Positions 18,425 to 25,602 of a stretch of DNA of 44,365 nucleotides are shown here, piece after piece. The position numbers and the translations under genes are program-made. Position 1 is the first letter of the stretch. The number at the start of each line of letters is the position of its first letter. Origin of the DNA: Spirosoma fluviale (lineage in GTDB: Bacteria; Bacteroidota; Bacteroidia; Cytophagales; Spirosomataceae); assembly GCA_945885545.1 (NCBI GenBank), contig CAMCYZ010000006.1, forward strand, positions 1 through 44,365, given 5' to 3'. Under the pieces are notes generated by a model that made no database searches, had not been told where the DNA came from, and saw only the letters and a list, made by a program, of their open reading frames with translations.

Positions 18425-19708
18425 TTAAAGAATTATTTTTTTCCAAATATTGGGTTCGCTGCCCTTATCGAGAATTATTCCATTTTCATCAATCAAAAAT
18501 ATTGTAGGGTTACTCACTGCTTCGAAATTTGATTGGTACGTTTTGTCATTCTTAAATGGTTTGAAATTCTGCCAGTTAGCCAATCCTTCCTTTGGAATAA
18601 ACGATTTCCATTTGGAATCATCAAAGGCATTTAAAATTGAAATTTTTTGCAAATAGCTGTTAAGTTTGGGGTTTAAATCAAAAAATTGATTGATTTCAAT
18701 AATTTTCTGTTTACAATGAATACAATCCGGATCAAAAAACACAACCAAAGAATATTTGGATTTAGGATAAATATCTTGAAGTTTAACTGAAACCGCTAGC
18801 GTATCTTCAATAATTATTTCGGGAATCTTGAAACCGTTGGCAAGTTTTTCAGACATTCTGGCTTTTGAGGCAATTGAAGAATACTCATTAGGGTCAGAAA
18901 ATTTCACATCTTTACCTACTAAATATTTTTTGTAAACTTCAACGTAGGTTTTTTCCATACCTTGACTTCTTTTCGAATAAAGGTTTTTGAAAATCCAATC
19001 CAAATAAAATGGATACATTTTAGATTTTTCTCCAACTTTGCTCAACAAAAAGTTGACATTATTCATATAGTTTTCATGGGAATTTGGCAAAAAACCAAAC
19101 CCCGTATTTATAAATCCGTAGGCATTTGGCAAAAGCTTTATTCTGCCATCTAACAAATCGATGCCATTGAAAAAATTATTACGTTGAACGATGGCATCTC
19201 CAGCTGTAGTTGCACGACCGTACAATCGTTTTTTCTCTAATTTCATGTATAATTGAGCTGCCGTATTTGGAAATTCTTTGATAAAATCATCAATGAAGAT
19301 TTTTTTATCGGTAGCAGTCATTGTGTTTAACTGATATTGAATGAGTTTTTTATTTAGATTTGAGTTGACAGGCTTTAATCCTAAAATAGACGAATCGCTT
19401 AATACAAATTCTAAATTTGCATTATTTTCCACATTAATCATTAATTTCTCAGGATTGTCTCTAAACTTAATTTGAAGCAACAAACTGATTATACCTTTGG
19501 GACGAACCCAGTTCACAGTAAAATCATTGGTCTTGATGTTGCTTGAATCAATTCTACTTACCTTACTTGAAGTCCCGGTATAATAGCCAATTTCAAGTTT
19601 TCTTCCGGCTAAATTCTTAGTTTTTATCTTGATTTTATATCCCCCAGATTGAGAAAAAACAAGATGAGCAATTAAAAAAAAGGCAAAAAAAGCAAATGTT
19701 TTTTTCAT
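18425..19708 (-). CDS. Secreted thioredoxin-like (TlpA/DUF5106-type) protein
   Basis: A 427-aa periplasmic or surface protein. A signal peptide (about 1-19, ending FS|Q) is followed by a beta-rich N-terminal domain resembling DUF4369/DUF5106 modules (about 22-115), a helical middle, and a C-terminal thioredoxin fold (about 310-427). The redox motif is CIHC (C329, C332) in FFDPDCIHCKQK, and the cis-Pro segment is present as SNPTIFLIDENG. Such proteins are thought to reduce or shuffle disulfides in the periplasm of Bacteroidota. It is a single gene convergent with xylA; no clear promoter was identified upstream. The tail ends shortly after the last strand, so the fold is complete. Confidence 0.85.
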   Translation of the reverse strand: MKKTFAFFAFFLIAHLVFSQSGGYKIKIKTKNLAGRKLEIGYYTGTSSKVSRIDSSNIKTNDFTVNWVRPKGIISLLLQIKFRDNPEKLMINVENNANLEFVLSDSSILGLKPVNSNLNKKLIQYQLNTMTATDKKIFIDDFIKEFPNTAAQLYMKLEKKRLYGRATTAGDAIVQRNNFFNGIDLLDGRIKLLPNAYGFINTGFGFLPNSHENYMNNVNFLLSKVGEKSKMYPFYLDWIFKNLYSKRSQGMEKTYVEVYKKYLVGKDVKFSDPNEYSSIASKARMSEKLANGFKIPEIIIEDTLAVSVKLQDIYPKSKYSLVVFFDPDCIHCKQKIIEINQFFDLNPKLNSYLQKISILNAFDDSKWKSFIPKEGLANWQNFKPFKNDKTYQSNFEAVSNPTIFLIDENGIILDKGSEPNIWKKIIL

Positions 19709-19887
19709 GTAATTATTCTGACAAATTAAGGGTTTCTAAATTTAAGTTTTCTTTAATTTATGGGTACGAATTGATAAAACTGCTCAGACACCTTTGCAAT
19801 TAACCACTTAAAATAGTTAAATTCTATTTGATTATTAAGTATTTGTACAATGAGATACAATATCTAACACTCTTTAATTTATTTTAA

Positions 19888-19960
19888 ATTTAACGCAAAG
19901 ACAGCCAGAAAATAATCATTTCTTTGTGTGTCTAAAAACTTAGTCACCAAGGTTTCATTT
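19888..19960 (-). repeat. Dispersed intergenic repeat, copy B (diverged)
   Basis: This copy shares AATAATCATTTCT, GTGTGTCTAAA, CTTAGTCA and GTTTCAT in the same order as copy C at 27597-27678, and the inverse order in copy A at 2578-2660. The CTTTGCG-type tail is reduced to AACGCAAAGACAG. It is the most degenerate of the three. Confidence 0.6.
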
Positions 19961-20288
19961 CATCTTCTATGAGAAAAGTGCTTTCGTTTAGCCCCGGCAT
20001 CAAACACTAAATTAAAATCAAAAAAAGTGCCAAGAATGATTTATTTTAAATTTCCCGAAAATTATTCCAAGAGGACAAAATAAAGTCAGTACTCCCCAAA
20101 GAGAATTAAACGAGGATAAAAGGAATATTATTTCATCAAAAAAATAGATGACGGATAGATTTTGAAGTAATTTGAAAGCACAGCAAACTATCTAAACTTT
20201 TTGTAAATCATCTTTTTTCAAAAATTGATATCTTAATTATTTTGTTGTCCTAGTTAGTAGATTTTCAAATACGCTTTATGCTCTACAA
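19961..20288. other. Gene-free degenerate stretch
   Basis: No open frame, RNA gene, or repeat could be supported here. The sequence is AT-rich and stop-laden in all frames, and lies between a repeat copy and an antitoxin remnant. It is most likely decayed former coding DNA. Confidence 0.4.
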
Positions 20289-20475
20289 CCACTTGAACCA
20301 TTAGAGGCCATAAAATAAGAGAAACCTTGGAAAAAAATGTACCATCCAATATTTTGGGCGTAAAGAGTTGGTAGCGTTGGTTTTAAATCGAGCTTTGACA
20401 ATTAGAACCATTAAAAGGCTCTATGTAAACTTAGGCATACCTGCTGATGCGTGGTTGGTGAGCTACAGAGATTAA
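20289..20475 (+). pseudogene. HigA-like antitoxin remnant
   Basis: Two pieces of an XRE/HigA-type antitoxin are visible in different frames. The first (20289-20315) reads PLEPLEAIK, like the D-P-I-E-A-I-K start of the HigA helix-turn-helix domain, and is followed by a stop. The second (20356-20475) reads GRKELVALVLNRALTIRTIK and then RLYVNLGIPADAWLV, matching the recognition helix and the conserved LH..LGIPA tail, and ends at TAA 20473-20475. The helix region between them is deleted or scrambled. No HigB toxin gene was recognised nearby. The similarity is by motif only. Confidence 0.6.
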
Positions 20476-20536
20476 CTTTAACTTCACTTAAGCTTAATTG
20501 TAATAAAAAAGCTTATCAATGTACTACAAAATGCTC

Positions 20537-20755
20537 TCAAAAATCCTCCAAAACTCCTTCAAACTGCTTTATCCATAGTTCAAAGTACTTGCCTTTTTGA
20601 TCAAATAGCTCTTTATGATTGCCTGATTCTATGAGTTTTCCGTTTTCTAAGACGCTGATTTGGTCGGCGAATCTCACGGTGCTGAGGCGGTGAGAGAATA
20701 TTTTTGAAGTTTTTAACTCCGAAACTTTAGCTAATTCATATTCGGATCCATCCAA
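20537..20755 (-). pseudogene. ABC exporter C-terminal fragment (peptide/bacteriocin type)
   Basis: Only the last part of an ABC ATPase domain remains: SHRLSTVRFADQISVLENGK (H-loop and following strand) and ESGNHKELFDQKGKYFELW, the standard C-terminus of HlyB/LagD-type exporters. Everything upstream (membrane domain, Walker A, signature, Walker B; normally over 600 residues) is absent. The open frame runs back to a TTG at 20755 only because it crosses a deletion junction into the end of an HlyD-type gene. A functional protein is very unlikely. Confidence 0.8.
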
Positions 20756-20952
20756 TCATCCACTTTACCATAGAGCAGTTGGAACAGCGACCGCTTGGTT
20801 ACAACAAACCTAGCTCTTAGTGACATTCCTTTTTTCAGCGTGGCTTTATGTCTAGTCGGCAAAGACACCTCTTGATTTTCTAAGAAACATTTGAGTTTGT
20901 ACACGGGTTGCTCGTTTATAATTACAAATTTTGGGCTACCTCTGTTATTCTT
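20731..20952 (-). pseudogene. HlyD-family adaptor C-terminal fragment
   Basis: This frame reads RGSPKFVIINEQPVYKLKC and then LKKGMSLRARFVVTKRSLFQ, LLYGKVDDWMDPN, before a TAG at 20731-20733. It is the C-terminal strand and helix of HlyD/membrane-fusion proteins of peptide exporters, which typically end RxSLxxLLYxKxDDWxxP. A stop lies upstream, so about 300 N-terminal residues are missing. The segment from 20953 to about 21190 holds a 74-codon frame of unclear origin that may be more of the same decayed gene, but no motif confirms it. HlyD and ABC tails overlap at 20731-20755, marking an internal deletion of the exporter operon. Confidence 0.78.
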
Positions 20953-21324
20953 CTAATAACTAGCCGCCATTCAACTTTTGAAAACTGAATACAAATTTCC
21001 GTTCCTGAAATACTTCCCACAACGCTAACATCTTCATTTTCCTTTGGTGTCTAATACGACCCATCTCTATTAACTTTATGCCAAAGAAAATTACATTTTG
21101 ATTGACCCTATGAAGTGTATTTGGGAATAAACATTCTTCACCGGTATAAGGCAGAAATACACTTCCACTTGATCCAAAGACCAATCTGAGTGTTGAAAAA
21201 AAAAATTAAACTAGCCGTGACATCCTTGGCCGATTTTAACAATATTTGCAATTCTAAAAGATTCATTCACTTGGTATAAATTATGTGTAGGACCCAAATT
21301 TAAAAACATAAAAACCTAGATTTC

Positions 21325-22488
21325 ATGTTTGTGTACGTGCCTTATCTATCTTTTTTAACTAGTGGGATAGGATTTCTATTTATTTTCTTTTTAATCTATC
21401 GATTTGGGAATATTTCCAAAGTTTATTGGTTGATAGGTTTGGTTTTGTGTATTGTTTGGATGGAGTTTTATATGTATGCCTTAACCTCCAAACATATTTA
21501 TCAATTATTGTTTTTGTCTAGAACAGCAAACGTATTTCGGGCTTTCATCCCAGTATTTCTTTATTTTTATATTTGGACAATGTTAAATCCAGATAAAAAG
21601 ATTGCCACCGTTCAATTATTACATTTTATCTTTCCAGTTACGCTTACCTTAGTGGTAGCCCCCGATTTTTTTCTTCCAAATTCGGAAAAAATTGCATTAT
21701 TAGACGATTACTATAAACAAAATGATATTTTGTTGATTCGTCCTACAGGTTTAATTCCTGCAGGCATCATCCAACCATTATTGATTAATTTTGGTTTAAT
21801 TTATGGCGTTTATAACGCTTGGCTTTTACAAAATACGAAAAAGATAAACGGAATTGATTTTTTTAAAAGAAACAAACAAATCCTTAACTGGCTGAATTTA
21901 TTGACCATTTCAGTAACACTGTTTTTTGTTTTTCAGTTGTTCCAATATTTTTCTCTTTCATTCAATCAAACCTATAATCCACTTTCTCAAATATTTAAAT
22001 GTTCAATGGTAATTATCTTTTGTAACTATTTAATTATTACACCAAATGTTCATGAGAACATGGATGGCTGTATTATTTCTCAGCCATCGATGACTTGGAA
22101 TAACTTTTTATCTTTGGAAGATATTAACCCAAAATTATTAGCAGCTTTCCAAAAAGATAATTTGGCATTAAAAATTGAAGAAATATGTAAAACAAATAAA
22201 TGCTATTTAGATAAATCTTGTGACCTGACATCCATGGCAAATCTTTTAGAAGTAAGTCCAGGAAAACTTTCTAGTAACGTTAAACTCTTTTATGGAATAT
22301 CATTTGTAGAGTTTATTAATCGCTTAAGAATTCATTATTTTTTATCCTCTGCCAAAGATTTTGATACTTTTACGTTTGAAACTTGTATAAACAACAGTGG
22401 TTTTAAAAGTCGGTCAACTTTTTATAGTTCATTCAAAAAATATGTAGGCATCAATCCCTCAGCGTATTTGAAAGTCATTTCCAAATAA
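21325..22488 (+). CDS. Membrane-anchored AraC-family transcriptional regulator
   Basis: A 387-aa protein with six to seven TM segments in the first about 250 residues (for example GIGFLFIFFLIYRF, VYWLIGLVLCIVW, NLLTISVTLFFVF) and an AraC-type double helix-turn-helix at about 285-387. The HTH region includes LTSMANLLEVSPGKLSSNVK (first HTH) and NNSGFKSRSTFYSSFKKYVG (second HTH), ending in the normal NPSAYL motif. Such 7TM-AraC proteins are thought to sense signals within or across the membrane and regulate nearby genes. It is convergent with a pair of secreted paralogs, sharing a bidirectional terminator, and those paralogs are natural target candidates. ATG 21325 gives a complete first TM. 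Confidence 0.9.
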   Translation: MFVYVPYLSFLTSGIGFLFIFFLIYRFGNISKVYWLIGLVLCIVWMEFYMYALTSKHIYQLLFLSRTANVFRAFIPVFLYFYIWTMLNPDKKIATVQLLHFIFPVTLTLVVAPDFFLPNSEKIALLDDYYKQNDILLIRPTGLIPAGIIQPLLINFGLIYGVYNAWLLQNTKKINGIDFFKRNKQILNWLNLLTISVTLFFVFQLFQYFSLSFNQTYNPLSQIFKCSMVIIFCNYLIITPNVHENMDGCIISQPSMTWNNFLSLEDINPKLLAAFQKDNLALKIEEICKTNKCYLDKSCDLTSMANLLEVSPGKLSSNVKLFYGISFVEFINRLRIHYFLSSAKDFDTFTFETCINNSGFKSRSTFYSSFKKYVGINPSAYLKVISK

Positions 22489-22513
22489 AAAGAGGAGCAT
22501 TACTCCTCTTTTT
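22487..22513. terminator. Bidirectional intrinsic terminator
   Basis: A perfect 11-bp stem AAAAAGAGGAG (22487-22497) and CTCCTCTTTTT (22503-22513) with a CATTA loop. The A-run and T-run make it work in both directions, serving the regulator gene (+) and the first paralog (-). Confidence 0.9.
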
Positions 22514-22535
22514 GCGAAAACTCAATATTTTAAAA

Positions 22536-23276
22536 TCACTGATTGGGTATCCTGCTCAAATGATCCATCCGAATCGAGGTTCTTAATTGATTTAGTTGTT
22601 TTGCAAGTACTACATAATCTTTATTTTTTCTTCGTTGAGCATTTCGCTCATCTGCATGTTTGTAATAATCTAATTTTGATTTATCCGGCACAAAAACTAA
22701 ATAAGTATTCACAGGATACCCGTACATCGCTTTAAAGACAATGTAATTATGTTTTAGTCCCATCGCTTTATCCATTTCAATACGCTTCGCATCTAAACTT
22801 TCAAACTCTTCTATTTTATTTACGGGTACTGTAAAAAGATCTAGTTTCCTAAAATCGTAGTCCTCAACTTTGTAATTGTCTTGCATAACGGTCAGTTTAT
22901 CCAAGCGTACCCATGAAGACCTCAGAACTGGCTGGGTTGAATTATCACTGTTTTCTTTTGCCTCTTTTAGTTCTTTTCTAATTTTAATGTTCATGTCATT
23001 CATCGTCGCCACATACTCACCAAAGTTTTTATCTCCCTTGATGAAATTTAAACCATAAATGAGACCAGATTCCGCAACATGAGCTGCACGGTTATTAACC
23101 GTGTTGCCCGATGCCTTCATTGACCAATTGCGTATGACAGGGTAGTTTTTTTTGTAAGCTTCAACATCAGATGTTTTGGATTCATTGAGGAGCATAATAG
23201 CTCGTTCTGTATCCTGAGCAAAAAGATTAAATGCCAAAAACAAAAAAAACGAGAGTAAAAATGATTGTTTTTTCAT
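22536..23276 (-). CDS. Secreted protein of unknown function, tandem paralog 1
   Basis: A 246-aa protein I do not recognise. The signal peptide MKKQSFLLSFFLFLAFNLFA is cleaved before QDTERAIML. The mature part is mixed alpha/beta: MNDMNIKIRKELKEAKEN is a strong amphipathic helix, followed by RSSWVRLDKL, a strand-rich YGYPVNTYLVFVPDKSKLD block, and the shared C-terminal DHLSRIPNQ. No lipobox or TM is present, so it is probably periplasmic. It is roughly two-thirds identical to the protein encoded next to it (23480-24223), with an identical signal peptide. The start at 23276 was chosen over a longer frame to 23336 because it begins the signal peptide exactly. It is convergent with the 7TM-AraC gene. 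Confidence 0.75.
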   Translation of the reverse strand: MKKQSFLLSFFLFLAFNLFAQDTERAIMLLNESKTSDVEAYKKNYPVIRNWSMKASGNTVNNRAAHVAESGLIYGLNFIKGDKNFGEYVATMNDMNIKIRKELKEAKENSDNSTQPVLRSSWVRLDKLTVMQDNYKVEDYDFRKLDLFTVPVNKIEEFESLDAKRIEMDKAMGLKHNYIVFKAMYGYPVNTYLVFVPDKSKLDYYKHADERNAQRRKNKDYVVLAKQLNQLRTSIRMDHLSRIPNQ

Positions 23277-23348
23277 GATTATAATTGATTTGTTTGAAAT
23301 AAAAAGATAAATAAGTAAAGTCAAATTAAACTGCATTGCGTTTTAGGT

Positions 23349-23437
23349 TTCTGTAGAAAACAACTCATTTTGTACTGAAAACCAAATAAATAGGCCCAAT
23401 TAACTGCAAAACTAAAAATGAGTAAAAACCTACAGAA
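23349..23437. other. Imperfect inverted repeat between the paralogs
   Basis: The arm at 23349-23371 (TTCTGTAG ... ACTCATTTT) pairs with 23415-23437 (AAAATGAGT ... CTACAGAA): 8 and 9 matched bases at the arm ends, an unmatched middle, and a 43-nt loop. It lies upstream of paralog 1 and downstream of paralog 2. No T-run follows, so it could be an operator dyad or an mRNA structure. Confidence 0.4.
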
Positions 23438-23479
23438 CAACCATCGCTGCTCAACATTTGAAAAATCAACGGATAAAAA

Positions 23480-24223
23480 TCACTGATTGGGTATTCTGCT
23501 CAAATGATCTATCCGAATTGTAGTTTTTAATTGCGTTCTTTTTTTCTCGATTTCTACGTATTCCTTGTTATTTTTTCGAATAGCATTTCGCTCATCTTGA
23601 AATTTGTAAAAATCCAATTTCGATTTTTCTGGTACAAAAACAAGGTATGTATTTACTGGATAACCGTAAATAGCTTTATAAACAATATAGTTGTACTTTC
23701 TCAGATCCATCGCTTTATCTACTTTATTACGTTTTTCTACTAAAGCTTCAAACTCTTCTATCTTATTTGAGGGCACTGTGAAAATTTCTATTCTCCTAAA
23801 ATCGTAGTCCTCTAATTTATAAGCTTCTTGCTTGATATTCAGTTTCTCTACTTGTACCCATGCAGATCGAAGAACTGCCTGAGTGGTCATGTCACTGTTT
23901 TCTTTAACTTCTTTTAATTCTTTTCTAATTTTAATGTTCATGTCATTCATGGTCGCCACATACTGACCGAAGTTTTTATCCCCCTTGATAAAAGTGCAAT
24001 TATAGATGAGACCTGATTCAGAAACATGAGCTGCTCGTTGAACCGGCATGGATGCTGATGCCTTCATGGACCAATTGTAAATCGGAGGATAATTTTTTTT
24101 GTAAATGTCCGTATCCGAAACTCTTAATTCATTGAGTAACATAATGGTTCGCTCAGTATTTTGGGCAAAAAGATTAAATGCCAAAAACAAAAAAAACGAG
24201 AGTAAAAATGATTGTTTTTTCAT
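23480..24223 (-). CDS. Secreted protein of unknown function, tandem paralog 2
   Basis: A 247-aa sister of the product of 22536-23276. The signal peptide is identical to that paralog (MKKQSFLLSFFLFLAFNLFA), and the first 62 nt of the coding region and leader are identical at DNA level. The mature proteins have diverged, mostly in the segment after the signal peptide and in the C-terminal charged helix, while MNDMNIKIRKELKE, YGYPVNTYLVFVP and DHLSRIPNQ are kept. The function is unknown. It is the first gene of the pair; a -7-like box and a phased direct repeat lie upstream of it, suggesting regulated transcription. The start at 24223 was preferred to the longer frame because of the signal peptide. 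Confidence 0.75.
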   Translation of the reverse strand: MKKQSFLLSFFLFLAFNLFAQNTERTIMLLNELRVSDTDIYKKNYPPIYNWSMKASASMPVQRAAHVSESGLIYNCTFIKGDKNFGQYVATMNDMNIKIRKELKEVKENSDMTTQAVLRSAWVQVEKLNIKQEAYKLEDYDFRRIEIFTVPSNKIEEFEALVEKRNKVDKAMDLRKYNYIVYKAIYGYPVNTYLVFVPEKSKLDFYKFQDERNAIRKNNKEYVEIEKKRTQLKTTIRIDHLSRIPNQ

Positions 24224-24258
24224 GATAATAATTGAATTAAAATTTAAAAAGTAACAAA

Positions 24259-24334
24259 CAAAATTACTTATACTCAAAACGTTAAAGCCCGTAAAAGGTC
24301 ATCTAATTTGTCCAAAAAACTCAAAAATTTGTCC
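24259..24334 (-). promoter_or_regulatory. Candidate regulated promoter with 21-bp-phased direct repeat
   Basis: A -7-like TAATTTTG box lies at 24266-24259 on the minus strand, without TTTG at the usual -33 distance. Upstream of it, the 9-mer GGACAAATT occurs twice in the same orientation (plus-strand AATTTGTCC at 24305-24313 and 24326-24334), exactly 21 bp apart. Same-face direct repeats and a missing -33 element are features of activator-dependent promoters of AraC type. The rest of the gene-free stretch up to 24570 shows nothing further. Confidence 0.4.
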
Positions 24335-24570
24335 TGATTTATCGTTTAAAAGGGTTTATTCCTTAAATATTATCAAATGGAAGCATTCTTTATTAGATTT
24401 GGCTTTACCAAATTTTAGCAGCTCTTACCTTTATTTGATGAGGACTAAGTGACTCAAAAAGGAAGTTTTTGTGGATTATTAGTTTATTTTATGCTGACAA
24501 ATAATCAAGCTAATTGGCATACATAGTTTCAAATAATAAATTGTATAATCGCATGAAAGTGTACCATTGC

Positions 24571-25602
24571 CTATAGTTTATGAATATTTCTAATAGAAAG
24601 TTTTGCATTGTGAGCAGACTTTAGCAAGTTTTCGTAGTTTTCCTTAGAAAGTTTTATTTTTTGATTTCGTAACTCTTCTATTAAGTTTTGAAGGTCACCT
24701 TTCGTTGGATTCTTTAAAATAAGTTGTATCATCAATTGATAATTAAAAGAGTTTGAAGGCTTAATTTGGCTAAGAAAGAAAGAATTTAGGCTTGCGACAT
24801 TGTTACATAATAAAAGCTTACTTATCAATGCCTTCTGTGTGTAATGATCTATATTTAGAAAATTATTCTTTATAAAATCGTTGATTTCTGGAGTTTCAAA
24901 GAAATATGGTGGAAATTTTTCAATAGCGTTTTTTCCAAAATACCCCTCACTTTTGGGAATATACTTTAAAAATAGATCTAGATTTTTAAAAAGTTCTTGT
25001 TCTGAAAGTTGATCAAGCAAATAGTAAGAAAAGGATGCTTGGTTTTTACTTATCATTTTTTCAATGAGGCCGCGGTTTAAAGCATTTTTTGTTTGTGTCT
25101 TAATAGAATCTACCACTGTGCCATTGGCAATGTGCCAAAGAGTATGACAGGTAAATAAGGCACCTTCAATCACTTCGTTTTTAATGGTGGTTTTGGTAGC
25201 ACCCGAATAAGCGTCGACCTTTGGATCTGTATTGGGTTCTACCAATTCTTTTGGATTCAATTTTACAAAACTGAGGTCTTTACTCTTTAAAATTCTTTCT
25301 AGTTTTTGGTAATCTTCTTTCGAAAAAGGCACATGATCAAGCTTAGTAAGTGGTGCTTTTTCTGAAACCTTGAAGTGGTCAAATTCACCAATCAAATTCC
25401 AATGAAATGCTATTTCCACGTCATAACAGACTTTATCTTCACATACGGGCACTTTCAAGTCTGTCAAGTACCCAGCCAACAAGCCAGTACTATCTTTCTT
25501 GGCTCTAACCCAAAAATTCCCTTCCTCCTCTAAGTTTATTTTAAAGTCTCCTTGAGAACTCAACAGTGAGGTTAAACACAAAAAGCAAAAAAATAATCTC
25601 AT
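24571..25602 (-). CDS. Secreted protein with FMN-binding-like SGAT motif, partner of FAD oxidoreductase
   Basis: A 343-aa protein with a signal peptide (about 1-16). Residues 130-139 read DAYSGATKTT, matching the ApbE-type flavinylation motif DxxSGAT of NqrC/RnfG-like FMN-binding domains, with T136 the expected FMN attachment site. The segment before it (FHWNLIGEFDHFKV ... LTKLDHVPFSKEDYQKL) also resembles FMN-binding/NosR-like proteins. After about residue 150 the chain is helical, apparently a set of HEAT-like or tetratricopeptide-like helices, without a known match. Its start overlaps the stop of the FAD oxidoreductase gene (ATGA, 4 bp), so the two are translated together. The family is not firmly recognised; flavin attachment is an inference from the motif. 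Confidence 0.65.
   Translation of the reverse strand: MRLFFCFLCLTSLLSSQGDFKINLEEEGNFWVRAKKDSTGLLAGYLTDLKVPVCEDKVCYDVEIAFHWNLIGEFDHFKVSEKAPLTKLDHVPFSKEDYQKLERILKSKDLSFVKLNPKELVEPNTDPKVDAYSGATKTTIKNEVIEGALFTCHTLWHIANGTVVDSIKTQTKNALNRGLIEKMISKNQASFSYYLLDQLSEQELFKNLDLFLKYIPKSEGYFGKNAIEKFPPYFFETPEINDFIKNNFLNIDHYTQKALISKLLLCNNVASLNSFFLSQIKPSNSFNYQLMIQLILKNPTKGDLQNLIEELRNQKIKLSKENYENLLKSAHNAKLSIRNIHKL

Noticed and set aside
20960-21184. 74-codon minus-strand frame as a small gene
   Set aside because: No start signal, signal peptide or family motif; it lies in a decayed region beside exporter remnants and is probably part of them.
23349-23437. Inverted repeat as terminator of paralog 2
   Set aside because: The stem is interrupted, the loop is 43 nt, and no T-run follows on either strand.
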